Shown here one piece after another: positions 24,481-33,304 of a stretch of DNA of 64,000 bases. Position 1 is the stretch's first letter; the number at the start of each line of letters is the position of its first letter. The notes under the pieces were generated by a model. The model was not told where the DNA came from. It worked only from the letters and a program-made list of their open reading frames with translations, and made no database searches. The translations under genes and the position numbers were made by a program. Source of the DNA: Paenibacillus sp. FSL R5-0490 (GTDB taxonomy: Bacteria; Bacillota; Bacilli; Bacillales; Cytobacillaceae); the NCBI RefSeq assembly GCF_001956215.1, contig NZ_MRTQ01000016.1, positions 51,088 to 115,087 on the forward strand, read 5' to 3'.

Positions 24481-24497
24481 GGACAGTGTACCTGTCC
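24481..24497. repeat. GGGACAG-type hairpin, copy A
   Basis: GGACAG-TGTAC-CTGTCC inverted repeat followed by CCGTGTCCC, between maa and the zinc-finger gene. Related hairpins occur at 24818, 27986 and 45575. Confidence 0.7.
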
Positions 24498-24507
24498 CCG
24501 TGTCCCT

Positions 24508-24717
24508 TTAGCGTGACGCTTTAGGCGGCTGGCAAACGTCACATTTGCGCTGGTGATTATTTTTGAATTTCGTAAATGTTTTTTCAAACTGGCTGCCGCA
24601 TGCACATTGAAAAAGCAGTTTTTGAGAAAACCCATGATATTCCGTTGATAGCAGCTTACTATCCGAGTTCTTTTCAACAAATTCGTTGATTTTACTGATG
24701 GTCCACCGTTTATTCAT
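24508..24717 (-). CDS. small treble-clef/zinc-ribbon-like protein
   Basis: 69 residues. Residues about 35-62 show CACGSQFEKTFTKF and later CDVC, a CxC...CxxC arrangement like the treble-clef zinc fingers that accompany HNH or homing endonucleases and phage proteins. The N-terminus (KRWTISKINEFVEKNSDSK) is a helical element. RBS GGAGGG before the ATG. It may be a nucleic-acid-binding protein or the surviving end of a larger mobile gene. Confidence 0.6.
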   Translation of the reverse strand: MNKRWTISKINEFVEKNSDSKLLSTEYHGFSQKLLFQCACGSQFEKTFTKFKNNHQRKCDVCQPPKASR

Positions 24718-24817
24718 TACCTTATCCCTCCATATTTAATCGCTGGGCGGAGGCTTTCTGGGCATCCGTTCCACTATGAGCACAACTCATAATTCCTAAG
24801 TTCCCCATTATAACACA

Positions 24818-24840
24818 ATGGGACAGGTTCATTGTCCCAT
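24818..24840. repeat. GGGACAG-type hairpin, copy B
   Basis: ATGGGACA-GGTTCAT-TGTCCCAT, an 8-bp stem with a 7-nt loop just after the AlkD-like gene stop. It has no strong T tract but may serve as a 3'-end hairpin. Confidence 0.7.
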
Positions 24841-24854
24841 CCGGCCCCTAAGGT

Positions 24855-25562
24855 TTAACATCTTACATATTTCCGTTTAAATCCAATCCTTCCCCTATCC
24901 ACTTCCTTTTGGATATTTTCTGTGGCGTGCAGGAAGGTGCTTTTTTTCTTTTCCCGATTCATTTCGACCGGACCAATGGCTTTTGCAGTCGAAAGCGCTT
25001 TTTCATGGAGCGGCAAATAGGAGACACCAACGGTATAGACAAAGTTATTCATAGCGGATTTCGTACGCTCCGGAGAATCGTGGATGGTGTCTTTCACTCT
25101 ATCAAGCATTTTGGCCAGCTTCTCTTCGGAAAATTCAGCGTCCGGACGATTTCCCAAAAGCCAGCAATAGCAGCTCCATCCGCCTGACATTCGCAGTTCT
25201 TCCCCGCTTTCGATCCATTTGTCGGCAACATCCTGTGCAATTTCTGCTTCAGCTAATGTAACGGCCACCACATAATCGGACAGCATGTAAAAATAAGCAG
25301 CATCCATCCAGCGATCAAAACCCGCCTCGGTCATCACCTCAGGATCTGCAATGACGCCTGCAAAGTACATGGCATCATAGTTCCCTGTGGCGTATAGCTC
25401 CTCCGCCAAAGGCTGATTTCTTTTTATTTTCTTAGCTATCGGTTTCATCGCACCTGTTGCAACGCCAAAAAGCGGCTCGTGTGCGCCGTTTGATATGTAT
25501 ATTTTCTTGGTCCGTTCCTTGCCAAGAGCCTCCAGTTCCTGCATAACCGTCTGTAAATCCAT
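24855..25562 (-). CDS. DNA alkylation repair protein (AlkD-like HEAT repeat), paralogue 1
   Basis: 235 residues of alpha-helical HEAT-like repeats, as in the DNA alkylation repair family (PF08713): LGVATGAMKPIAKKIKRNQPLA-like N-terminal phrase, ATGNYDAMYFAGVIADP, SGGWSCYCWLLGNRPD and C-terminal RGRIGFKRKYVRC. AlkD removes N3- and N7-alkylpurines, but this subgroup is diverged and activity is not proven. A same-length paralogue is encoded at 55800. Confidence 0.85.
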   Translation of the reverse strand: MDLQTVMQELEALGKERTKKIYISNGAHEPLFGVATGAMKPIAKKIKRNQPLAEELYATGNYDAMYFAGVIADPEVMTEAGFDRWMDAAYFYMLSDYVVAVTLAEAEIAQDVADKWIESGEELRMSGGWSCYCWLLGNRPDAEFSEEKLAKMLDRVKDTIHDSPERTKSAMNNFVYTVGVSYLPLHEKALSTAKAIGPVEMNREKKKSTFLHATENIQKEVDRGRIGFKRKYVRC

Positions 25563-25616
25563 TTTTAAGCACTTCCTTCTATTTTAATAAAGTTAACAGC
25601 AAAAGACTGATTCGCT

Positions 25617-26312
25617 TCAAGAACCCAAATATTCGGTTTTCAGTTCAATCTCTTTAACTTCTTTATCGAAATAGACCTTAAAGGCCTTGGCATCCGGTCT
25701 AGAGCTTACGATTCGGCTGACCTCCTCCTCAATGAAGTGGATAGCCACTCCATCATCCGCTGCAATTCCAGGCTTTATTTTATCAGAAGCCAAAAGCTCA
25801 TGATAGGCAGGCCTTCTTTCCGCTTCTCCGTCGTAATGAGGGCAATTGCTTCCTTTCAAAAAGCCGAGGCATGTTAATGGCTCCAGTTTATCGCCATAAG
25901 AATCCGTAACCCCTTCTTCAAACCAGCAAATGGAGCCCGCACTGATGCCGGCTAATACGATCCCTTGGTCCCATGCCTTTCGTAAAATCTTATCTAATCC
26001 CCATTCTTTCCATAAAGCCAATAAATTCTTCGTATTTCCGCCTCCAACATAAATGATATCTTTGTCCAGTATAAATCCCTCTATATCTCTTGTTGGCGGT
26101 TTAAATAAAGATAAATGGGAAGGCTGGCAATTCTGCTTTTCAAAAAAGTCATAAAACCATTTAATGCAAATATCGGAATCTCCTGTTGCAGTCGGCACAT
26201 AACAGACTTTAGGCTTTTCATTACCTGACTGACGTAAAATGTATTCATCCAATAATGGATTCTCCGGTTCCATGGAGAACCCTCCTCCTCCGAGTGCGAT
26301 AATTTGCCTCAT
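25617..26312 (-). CDS. peptidase E family protein (S51)
   Basis: 231 residues of the S51 dipeptidase E/cyanophycinase-like fold. N-terminal RQIIALGGGGFSME, DKDIIYVGGGNTKNLLALW, then the nucleophile Ser in LAGISAGSICWFEEG, and GIAADDGVAIHF. Members cleave Asp-X dipeptides or related substrates in the cytoplasm. GGGGAA precedes this ATG; a six-codon upstream extension is not supported. Confidence 0.9.
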   Translation of the reverse strand: MRQIIALGGGGFSMEPENPLLDEYILRQSGNEKPKVCYVPTATGDSDICIKWFYDFFEKQNCQPSHLSLFKPPTRDIEGFILDKDIIYVGGGNTKNLLALWKEWGLDKILRKAWDQGIVLAGISAGSICWFEEGVTDSYGDKLEPLTCLGFLKGSNCPHYDGEAERRPAYHELLASDKIKPGIAADDGVAIHFIEEEVSRIVSSRPDAKAFKVYFDKEVKEIELKTEYLGS

Positions 26313-26382
26313 CTTTCTACTTCCCCTCAAATGACGTTACGAATAACTATTCTCCTTCAGTGCTGTTGTTCCCTGTTTTCAC

Positions 26383-26412
26383 AAAAAAATAGAGCTGCCA
26401 ATATGACAGCTC
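26383..26412 (-). terminator. terminator of the MFS gene
   Basis: GAGCTG/CAGCTC stem with a 9-nt interior, followed on the minus strand by TATTTTTTTG. Confidence 0.8.
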
Positions 26413-26425
26413 CATTTCACAAAAC

Positions 26426-27670
26426 TTACGATTCACTCAGCGCGGGCTTCCCCGCTTCCAGAAGCACCTGATCCCGGCCTAAAATAACAGCTAACAGGAT
26501 AATGAATGCCCCTGTTCCCACAAGAAGCCATTCGATGGCAACGACATCTGCAACCGGGCCAAATATCAGCATGCCAATCGGCATCATGGAGGTGGAGATC
26601 ATTCCCATGACACCAAACACTCTGCCTAAATAATTCTCATCAATTTTTTCCTGAAGCAATACGGTTACCGGTGTATTGAAAATTGGCATGGCAATCCCGA
26701 AGAATGCCATGAACAATAAATAAATCCAGAAAATCGGCACGATGCCGAGTGCCAGGGTGCAGATCCCCATAATGAGACTGGCAAGGGTCATGGTTGTAAT
26801 TTTATTTGGATATCCACCCCAGGAAGCAATAATTCCGCCCCCTGCCATCATGCCGACTGAAAAGGCAATTTCAATGGCAGTCAGTTCCCACACATCTCCT
26901 CCAAAGGTGCGGGTAACCTGCAGCGGCGTCAGAAATGCCGCAGGCGCCATTAATACGATGAATACGGCAAAGAACAAGAAAAACTTCTTCAGGAAAGGAT
27001 TACTGTTCACATATTGCAGCCCTTGTTTAAAGTCGCTCAAGTAACTCGCTGTCTGTTCCGCTGCTGCTTTTTTGTGCACAGCAATTTTGACAAACGTCAT
27101 CAGTGTAACAATTGCAACCGCTGCTGTGATGACATCGATGAAGAAGATGACCTCAAGCGATGCCATAGCAATTAAAGCGGCACTGACCATCGGTGAAACA
27201 AACATAATGACAGCCTGTATGCTCCCATTTACTCCATTCACCTTTGTCAGCTTCTCCTTCGGGACAATCTGAGGCAGAATCGCCCCGACAGCAGGAGTCT
27301 GGATTCCTGTTCCAAGGGCACGAATTCCTGCCATGACAAACAGCAGCCAGATGGACTCATATCCCATTAAGAAGAGGATGGCGAGTATCAGTGTGGAAAA
27401 GGCAATGAGGCCATCTGCTAAAATAATCAGCATTTTCCGGTTGTACCGGTCTGCCCAAACACCCGCAACCGGTGATAAAAAGAAGGTCGGAATGAACCCG
27501 CAAATAATGTAGAGAGTCATCATCAAACCGGATTCTGTCGTTAACGTAATATGCCACATAATGGCGTATTGAACAAGGGACGATCCAAAAAGCGAGATCG
27601 TCTGACTGCTTAAAAATAGAATAATATTCTTCAGCCAATTCTCCTGCAGATTAGAATTTATTGTATTCAT
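26426..27670 (-). CDS. MFS transporter, EntS/macrolide-efflux type
   Basis: 414 residues with 12 predicted transmembrane helices. The loop 2-3 motif reads GVWADRYNRKMLIILADG, and the C-terminal half holds NTPVTVLLQEKIDENYLGRVFGVMG, hallmarks of the MFS_3 (MefA/EntS) group that exports macrolides, siderophores or other compounds. The substrate cannot be told. Monocistronic; no regulator is adjacent. Confidence 0.87.
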   Translation of the reverse strand: MNTINSNLQENWLKNIILFLSSQTISLFGSSLVQYAIMWHITLTTESGLMMTLYIICGFIPTFFLSPVAGVWADRYNRKMLIILADGLIAFSTLILAILFLMGYESIWLLFVMAGIRALGTGIQTPAVGAILPQIVPKEKLTKVNGVNGSIQAVIMFVSPMVSAALIAMASLEVIFFIDVITAAVAIVTLMTFVKIAVHKKAAAEQTASYLSDFKQGLQYVNSNPFLKKFFLFFAVFIVLMAPAAFLTPLQVTRTFGGDVWELTAIEIAFSVGMMAGGGIIASWGGYPNKITTMTLASLIMGICTLALGIVPIFWIYLLFMAFFGIAMPIFNTPVTVLLQEKIDENYLGRVFGVMGMISTSMMPIGMLIFGPVADVVAIEWLLVGTGAFIILLAVILGRDQVLLEAGKPALSES

Positions 27671-28046
27671 TGCTAATCACTCATTTCTATATTTAATAAA
27701 AACAAGCTTTGCCTATATTCAGCTGATCAATCCGTTCTATACATTCTATTTCTGAAGACAGCAAAAAAGAGGAGAAATTCATCCCCTCTTTAAAAAATAC
27801 CGTTAAATATAGGTTTCCTTAAATAGACAGACCAATCCCTTTGCTCTGAACATAGGCAGAGCCTTCAAACGTATTCAATTAACGATTGAAAAGCGGGCTT
27901 CTTAGTCTAATTGATGCTGTCAAAAGGAAAACCTCCATTTCATTATAATTACATTTATCATACCAGCAGAGAACCGTTCAGGCAATAGGGACTCAGGGAC
28001 AGGTTCCAAGTCCCAGTCGGCGGCGTGGGTGTCTGTCCCCGCGTCC
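27671..28046. other. 376-bp intergenic stretch
   Basis: No gene seen. It contains a minus-strand terminator (27763-27791), a weakly conserved AT-rich stretch, and at its right end the nested GGGACAG-type hairpin repeat that follows the xylF-like gene. Confidence 0.6.
27763..27791 (-). terminator. hairpin with U tract (minus strand)
   Basis: AAAGAGG/CCTCTTT stem followed on the minus strand by CTTTTTTGC. It is probably the final terminator of the sugar-signalling operon, about 255 bp after the last gene. Confidence 0.65.
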
Positions 28047-28049
28047 CTA
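27986..28049. repeat. GGGACAG-type nested hairpin, copy C
   Basis: TAGGGAC...GTCCCTA encloses GGGACAG...CTGTCCC, with a GC-rich interior. It overlaps the stop codon of the xylF-like gene. Confidence 0.75.
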
Positions 28050-29120
28050 CTTATAAACTTCATCTCTGGAATGAAACCCATCTGCAATAATGGTGCTATC
28101 CATGTTGTGTTTATCAACAGCAATAGGCGAAAGAAGGACTGAAGGCACTTCAATTTTGCCATTATTAATTTTTCGGGTTGTTTCTACCTGTTCACCCTTT
28201 GCTATTCTGACCGCAAGTTCAGCAGCTTCTTTGGTCAGTGTGCCGATAGGTTTGTATACTGTCATCGTCTGCGTGCCTCTGATGATCCGCTGGGCAGCGG
28301 CAAGCTCGGCATCCTGCCCGGCTACAGGGATTTTTCCTGCCAGCCCTTGCACCGCCAATGCCTGGATGGCACCGCCTGCAGTTGCATCGTTTGCCTCGAT
28401 CACGGCATCAATTTGATTTTGATTGGCTTTAAGAGCCTCTTCCATATTCACAAATGCATTCGCCGGTGTCCAATCTCTGGACCACTGATCATAAACAATC
28501 TGAATATCTCCTTTATCAATTAAAGGCTGAAGCACGTTAAAGACTCCTCGTTTGAATAAATGGGCGTTATGGTCAGTGATTGCTCCGCCTATATACACAT
28601 ACTTCCCTTTAGGTACCAGTTTGGTGATGGCCTTTGCCTGCAGCTCACCAACCTTTTCATTATCAAAGGATATGTATAAGTCGATATCAGCATTTTTCAC
28701 AAGCCGGTCATATGAGATGACCTTAATGCCTGCCTCATGTGCTTTTTTGACGATCGAAGCGGTGGCTTCAGCATTATGGGGAACAACAACCAGCAGGTCC
28801 ACCCTTTGTTTTATTAATGTTTCTGCCTGTGATATTTGAACCGCATCATTCCCATTCGCAGCCATGATCTCCACTTCCGCTCCAAGCTCTTCTATAGCCT
28901 CTTTGAACAGATCTCGATCCTTCAGCCAGCGTTCTTCCAATAAAGTATCCATTGAAAAGCCGATTTTAATGGGTTTCTTCCCATCCTCTTCTCCTTGCAC
29001 TTTGCCTGCAGGTATTGCTTTCCCGGGATTTTTTTCGATTGCTGTATCCATTTGGCAGGCTGACAGGAGGCAAACCAGAAACAGTGCAGCCAGAGTCAGC
29101 TTCCTTTGAATCCTATCCAT
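28047..29120 (-). CDS. sugar ABC transporter substrate-binding lipoprotein, XylF-like
   Basis: 357-residue periplasmic-binding-protein-fold lipoprotein (signal peptide with lipobox LLSAC, lipid Cys22). IKIGFSMDTLLEERWLKDRD, VDLLVVVPHNAEATASIVKKA and AGIKVISYDRLVKNADIDLY are typical of XylF/ChvE-type pentose or hexose binding proteins. AAGGGG lies 8 nt before this ATG; longer starts overlap the response-regulator gene. It closes the operon sensor-protein/kinase/regulator/XylF. The cognate permease is probably the chvE-type transporter just upstream. Confidence 0.87.
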   Translation of the reverse strand: MDRIQRKLTLAALFLVCLLSACQMDTAIEKNPGKAIPAGKVQGEEDGKKPIKIGFSMDTLLEERWLKDRDLFKEAIEELGAEVEIMAANGNDAVQISQAETLIKQRVDLLVVVPHNAEATASIVKKAHEAGIKVISYDRLVKNADIDLYISFDNEKVGELQAKAITKLVPKGKYVYIGGAITDHNAHLFKRGVFNVLQPLIDKGDIQIVYDQWSRDWTPANAFVNMEEALKANQNQIDAVIEANDATAGGAIQALAVQGLAGKIPVAGQDAELAAAQRIIRGTQTMTVYKPIGTLTKEAAELAVRIAKGEQVETTRKINNGKIEVPSVLLSPIAVDKHNMDSTIIADGFHSRDEVYK

Positions 29121-29143
29121 CTGTCTTGCCCCTTTTCCTTCCA

Positions 29144-30685
29144 TCAGTCTCTTTTGCCCAGAAGGGTTTTGCGGAATTCCGTCGGTGAGCGGCCGCACAT
29201 CTTTTTGAAAACCTTGCTGAAATAGTTCGGTTCATGATAACCCACCTCAAAGGTAATTTCCTTCAGACTTTCCCCCTGATCTGCCATCAGCTTCTTTGCT
29301 CTTTCAATACGGCATTCAGTCAGGAAGTCAATATAGTTAACCCCTAGCTTCTCCTTGAACATTTTACTGATATAAATCGGGCTTAACCCCACTTTCCTTC
29401 CCAATGCTTCAAGAGAAATATCTTCATGGGAATGTTCGGTTATATATTGTTTCAGCTGATGGACAGTATCCGCTTCCAGCCTGTCGTAATGCTCCATAAA
29501 CGATTTCCTCATTTGTCCTAACAATTCATCTGTTTCAGAGCGAAGCTGCCGGAAATCCTGCGTTTGATAGGCAAAAAATGGTGCGGGAGCTTCAACCCCA
29601 ATCTCACTCATTACGCGTGAAGCAATCCAAAGCATTTGCAGCACCCGCTGCTGAGCTTGAATCACCCCTGCTCTTTCCGTTTCACAACGCTGAATCATCT
29701 CCATTACACGCAAGCTGATTTGCTGCCATTTTCCAAGCCTGACTTGATCGAAAAACTGTTTTTCCCGTTCTTTGGTCAGTTGCAGATCCTCCCCTGCACT
29801 AAGTACTGGCACATCAGAATAAAAACGGTATTTAACAGGAAGAGTTGAATCCAAAGTGGCAATAAGAGATTCCTGATAGGATTGACGGATGGATTGCAGG
29901 GAACCGCAAGCATTCCCGATCCCGACGAACCAGCCTTCTGATGACCCTTTTTTTGCAAGAGAAAGAATTTCGCCGGCCATGGATATAGCCTGCAAACGGA
30001 ATGAATGCTGCTTTTCCCGAAAAACAATGATGGGAAGCTGACGGCCATATAGTGCACCTACCCATGCACTGCCTGCTTGTCTGACCTTCTCTTTGACTGC
30101 GGTATAGAGGTGTCCCTGTCCATCAGGAAGCAGAATGCTCATGACAAACTGTTCATCTGTTGAGCGAATATCGAGCATTTCAACCAGCATATCCAGATGA
30201 ACTTCATGGACATGATCGAACAGCAGCTGTGTCACGACATCTGTCTCAATGACCGGAAGAGCCCTTTGCAGCGCATCCTGCTGGAGCTTTGTCATTTCAC
30301 GGAACCTCCGCTCTTCCTCAATCTGTTCAAGCACCCTCCCAATTGTTGCTTCAATTTCCGTGATCTTGCTTGGCTTCAGTAAATAATCCTTTACCCCAAG
30401 CTTTATCGCCTGGCGTGCATAATCGAAAGTATCGAAAGCTGTAATCATGATAAATTTAATATGCGGAATCTCTTCACTGATTTGCTTTATAGCTTCCAGG
30501 CCATTCATCCCTGGCATTTGGATGTCCATCAGGATTAATTCAGGCATAAACTCTTTAGCCAGCTGAACGGACATCTTTCCATTTTTCGCCTGGATGATTT
30601 CAACACCAGGAAAGGCTTTCTGCAGAATCATTTCCAGTCCTTCCCGCTCAATTTGTTCATCATCCGCGATCAGAAGTTTTGTCAT
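29144..30685 (-). CDS. response regulator, AraC-type output (YesN-like)
   Basis: 513 residues. The receiver domain spans 1-120, with the acidic pocket DDE and phospho-acceptor Asp54 in LILMDIQMPGMNG. A helical linker region spans about 125-400. An AraC-type double helix-turn-helix covers about 410-505 (ISLEALGRKVGLSPIYISKM, FKEKLGVNYIDFL, ITFEVGYHEPNYFSKVFKK). Its ATG overlaps the kinase stop codon by 4 bp, so expression is coupled. It probably activates the sugar-transport genes at 33-37 kb. Confidence 0.92.
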   Translation of the reverse strand: MTKLLIADDEQIEREGLEMILQKAFPGVEIIQAKNGKMSVQLAKEFMPELILMDIQMPGMNGLEAIKQISEEIPHIKFIMITAFDTFDYARQAIKLGVKDYLLKPSKITEIEATIGRVLEQIEEERRFREMTKLQQDALQRALPVIETDVVTQLLFDHVHEVHLDMLVEMLDIRSTDEQFVMSILLPDGQGHLYTAVKEKVRQAGSAWVGALYGRQLPIIVFREKQHSFRLQAISMAGEILSLAKKGSSEGWFVGIGNACGSLQSIRQSYQESLIATLDSTLPVKYRFYSDVPVLSAGEDLQLTKEREKQFFDQVRLGKWQQISLRVMEMIQRCETERAGVIQAQQRVLQMLWIASRVMSEIGVEAPAPFFAYQTQDFRQLRSETDELLGQMRKSFMEHYDRLEADTVHQLKQYITEHSHEDISLEALGRKVGLSPIYISKMFKEKLGVNYIDFLTECRIERAKKLMADQGESLKEITFEVGYHEPNYFSKVFKKMCGRSPTEFRKTLLGKRD

Positions 30686-32121
30686 GCAGCCCCCCTCCTA
30701 TCTTTCGGTATTTTCATAACTACTTTTGTGCCTGCAGCACTGCTCTCAATGCTCATGACATCGTCACTGCCGTAAAAAAGGCGCAAACGCCTGACTACAT
30801 TGGTAAAACCAATGCCTGTTGAATTTCCATCTTTCTGAATGAACTGCCCTTGAAGAATCTGTTTAATTTTAAATTCCTCAATTCCTGGACCATCGTCTTC
30901 CACTTCTATAATTACACAGTCATTTCCGTCCTGAATGCGAAACCAGATTTTCCCGCCATCTTCTCTGGGCTCGACTGCATAATTAACGGCATTCTCGATG
31001 ATTGGCTGCAGCGTGAGACCCGGAATGTCCACATTCAGACACGTTTCATCTATAGACATTTTCAAATGCAGACGATCTGTAAATCTGGCTTTTTGAATAT
31101 CCATGTACTGCTGCAGGACCATCACTTCTTCACCAAGTGTCACGGGCCTATCAAGCCTTTTTAAGTTATAGCGGAGCAGGCCGGCAACACTTACAAGCAA
31201 GTCACTTGTTTCAAGAGAACCTTCCAGATAGGCTTTCTTGGAAAGGGTATTTAATGTGTTAAATAAAAAATGAGGGTTAATTTGGCTTTGCAGGTTCAAG
31301 AGCTGGCTTTCCTTCAGCAGCAGCTTGCTTTCCTGCAGCTCATGCTCCAGCTGTGCCTTATGCTGGATTTCTGAAATCAGATTATTGATATTAACCCGCA
31401 TCCGGTCAAAAGTCTGCGCAAGGAAAGCAATTTCATCATTCGAATCTACCTTTATCGGCAAATGAAATCTTCCCCTTGATAAATCATTGGCTGCCTTGGT
31501 CAGCTTCTGTACAGGCTTCGTGATGCTCAAGGAAAAGCCATAGGTCAAGAACATTAAAAGGCATGTGATCATCAGCATGAGCCAAATCCCCAGTTTTTTA
31601 ATTTCTTCGGATTGTTCAATGATCCCCCGGTAAAACCGTTCATATGTATTCAGTTCACTATCGACCAGTGTCAGCGTCATCTCAGATATATACATGGAGA
31701 TGCGCGTTGCTTCCGAGAATTCCTTGGCCGAGTCCTCTGTCTCCTTTTCTTTAAAGAAAAGAAGGGAGCGGTCCGTTGTCTCAACCAGGCTATCAATTAG
31801 ATTCATATAATTTGTCAGTGCGAAATCATTTTCTGAATTTCGCAGATATGAAACTTCACTTCTCACCTTTATCATTTTTTCCTTGCTAGTGTTTAATTTG
31901 TCCAAATTCTCCGGAATGGGGGTGATAAAATAGTTATTCAAGTCTGCAATCATCTGCTGGCTTGTCCTTGTAACCTCATTCATCCGAAGGTACCGCTGAA
32001 GGATATCGTTATATTGATTCTGAGTTTTCTGATTATAATAAGTAAGTGTGATCCAAATGGCTGCCATGATCAAAAGAATTACAGTCGTAAGTGTCCAGAT
32101 TTTCTTATGTATTTTGTTCAT
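30682..32121 (-). CDS. sensor histidine kinase, YesM/LytS-like
   Basis: 479 residues: TM1 about 8-29, extracellular helical sensor region about 30-177, TM2 about 178-197, HAMP about 198-252, then the His_kinase domain with phospho-acceptor His284 in QSQINPHFLFNTLNTLS. The HATPase has N-box QPIIENAVNYAV and G-boxes DDGPGIEEF and GIGFTNVVRRL. It overlaps the binding-protein gene upstream by 4 bp and the regulator gene downstream. The kinase lacks a Cache domain, so the sugar signal probably arrives through the neighbouring binding protein. Confidence 0.93.
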   Translation of the reverse strand: MNKIHKKIWTLTTVILLIMAAIWITLTYYNQKTQNQYNDILQRYLRMNEVTRTSQQMIADLNNYFITPIPENLDKLNTSKEKMIKVRSEVSYLRNSENDFALTNYMNLIDSLVETTDRSLLFFKEKETEDSAKEFSEATRISMYISEMTLTLVDSELNTYERFYRGIIEQSEEIKKLGIWLMLMITCLLMFLTYGFSLSITKPVQKLTKAANDLSRGRFHLPIKVDSNDEIAFLAQTFDRMRVNINNLISEIQHKAQLEHELQESKLLLKESQLLNLQSQINPHFLFNTLNTLSKKAYLEGSLETSDLLVSVAGLLRYNLKRLDRPVTLGEEVMVLQQYMDIQKARFTDRLHLKMSIDETCLNVDIPGLTLQPIIENAVNYAVEPREDGGKIWFRIQDGNDCVIIEVEDDGPGIEEFKIKQILQGQFIQKDGNSTGIGFTNVVRRLRLFYGSDDVMSIESSAAGTKVVMKIPKDRRGAA

Positions 32122-33095
32122 TTCTTTTCCATCGTCTTTAATATCCTGATATCGGTCAGGTAGCCATCAGATTTCAGCGGCACTTCTTCATCCCTGAGCC
32201 ATTTTAAAATCAGTTCTGCACTGAGGCTTCCCATTTTCTCAGGGGATTGTTCGATGATTCCATCAAGTTTTCCCTGAGTAAGCAAAGAAATTGAATCCGG
32301 ACCATCGTCAAAAGAATAAATATAATAAGGTTCAACCAGTGATCGCCTGCCAATTTCATGAATCATCGCTCCGGCTATATTGGCCTTAATAGCTACAAAA
32401 CTATCAGTATCCGGGTTTTGATTCAGCATGTTCTGAGTGGAAGCAATAATTTCCTCCCTAACATCAGTCGTTTCCGCATAGACTGTCTGGATATTTGGGT
32501 AATCCTTCAGTACTTCATGGATCCCATCGAGGCGCTGCTGCTGATAATACTCTTTATGCTTGTCGCCCATAAGGATGACTTTTCCCTCATGGCCCATATC
32601 GTCAAGAAGCTGTTCTGCAATTAACTGCCCGGCCAGATATTGATCAGAGCCGACGTACGTTTTTCTCAAACTTTCAGATTTGGGCACGTCATTGGCCACT
32701 GTAATAATCGGAATTCCATAAAAAGCTGCTTTTATCTTTGCTAAATCTTTGAATTCCTGAGTGTCCAGACCCTGAACAATGATGCCGTCCACTTTTGATT
32801 GAATGGCTATCTCCAGCTTTTTTAAAAATTCCTCTTGATTCTTTCCATAGCTTCCCCAGACTTCCAGACTTGCCCCATCCTTCCGTGCTTGTTCCTGTGC
32901 AGCAATACCTGCCTTATCCCAAAAAGGGGTCTCTAATTCCTGCGTTATCAGAACCAGCCGGTATTTCACTTCCTTTCCATCCGATGCTGCCGGAAGATCC
33001 CGTTCGGATGTAAACGCTTTCTTATAAAGCGTGAATGTGAAATAACCAAGGACGATACATGTTAGACAAAATATTAAAATACCCGTTTTACGCAA
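32118..33095 (-). CDS. membrane-anchored sugar-binding sensor protein (XylFII-like)
   Basis: 325 residues with an uncleaved N-terminal membrane anchor (about 5-26, no convincing lipobox) and a periplasmic-binding-protein fold: YRLVLITQELETPFWDKAG, VDGIIVQGLDTQEF, ASIQ-type hinge, and YIYSFDDGPDSISLLTQGKLDGIIEQSP. It is translationally coupled to the histidine kinase. In Clostridium beijerinckii XylFII, a similar anchored protein, complexes with LytS and passes the xylose signal to YesN; that precedent fits this gene order. The ligand here is not proven. Confidence 0.85.
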   Translation of the reverse strand: MRKTGILIFCLTCIVLGYFTFTLYKKAFTSERDLPAASDGKEVKYRLVLITQELETPFWDKAGIAAQEQARKDGASLEVWGSYGKNQEEFLKKLEIAIQSKVDGIIVQGLDTQEFKDLAKIKAAFYGIPIITVANDVPKSESLRKTYVGSDQYLAGQLIAEQLLDDMGHEGKVILMGDKHKEYYQQQRLDGIHEVLKDYPNIQTVYAETTDVREEIIASTQNMLNQNPDTDSFVAIKANIAGAMIHEIGRRSLVEPYYIYSFDDGPDSISLLTQGKLDGIIEQSPEKMGSLSAELILKWLRDEEVPLKSDGYLTDIRILKTMEKK

Positions 33096-33304
33096 GGCTG
33101 TATCTCCGTTTCTAAGTATGAATAGTTAAATAATTTTAATTCTATCACCTTTTTAAGGCTGATAGAAGAGTTAGAAAGTGAGAGGATTGTTTGGTGTTAA
33201 CAAGAGGATAATCAGCGCTTTATGGAATGCTGCCCATCTGCATCATAAAGGCACCCTTCCCGGATGCCCCATTTTCAAAACTATGAATGCAGGAAACTGG
33301 TAAT

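Noticed and set aside
24447..24680. 77-codon minus-strand frame overlapping the zinc-finger gene
   Set aside because: Another frame of the same stretch has the CxC/CxxC pattern and a GGAGGG site directly upstream.
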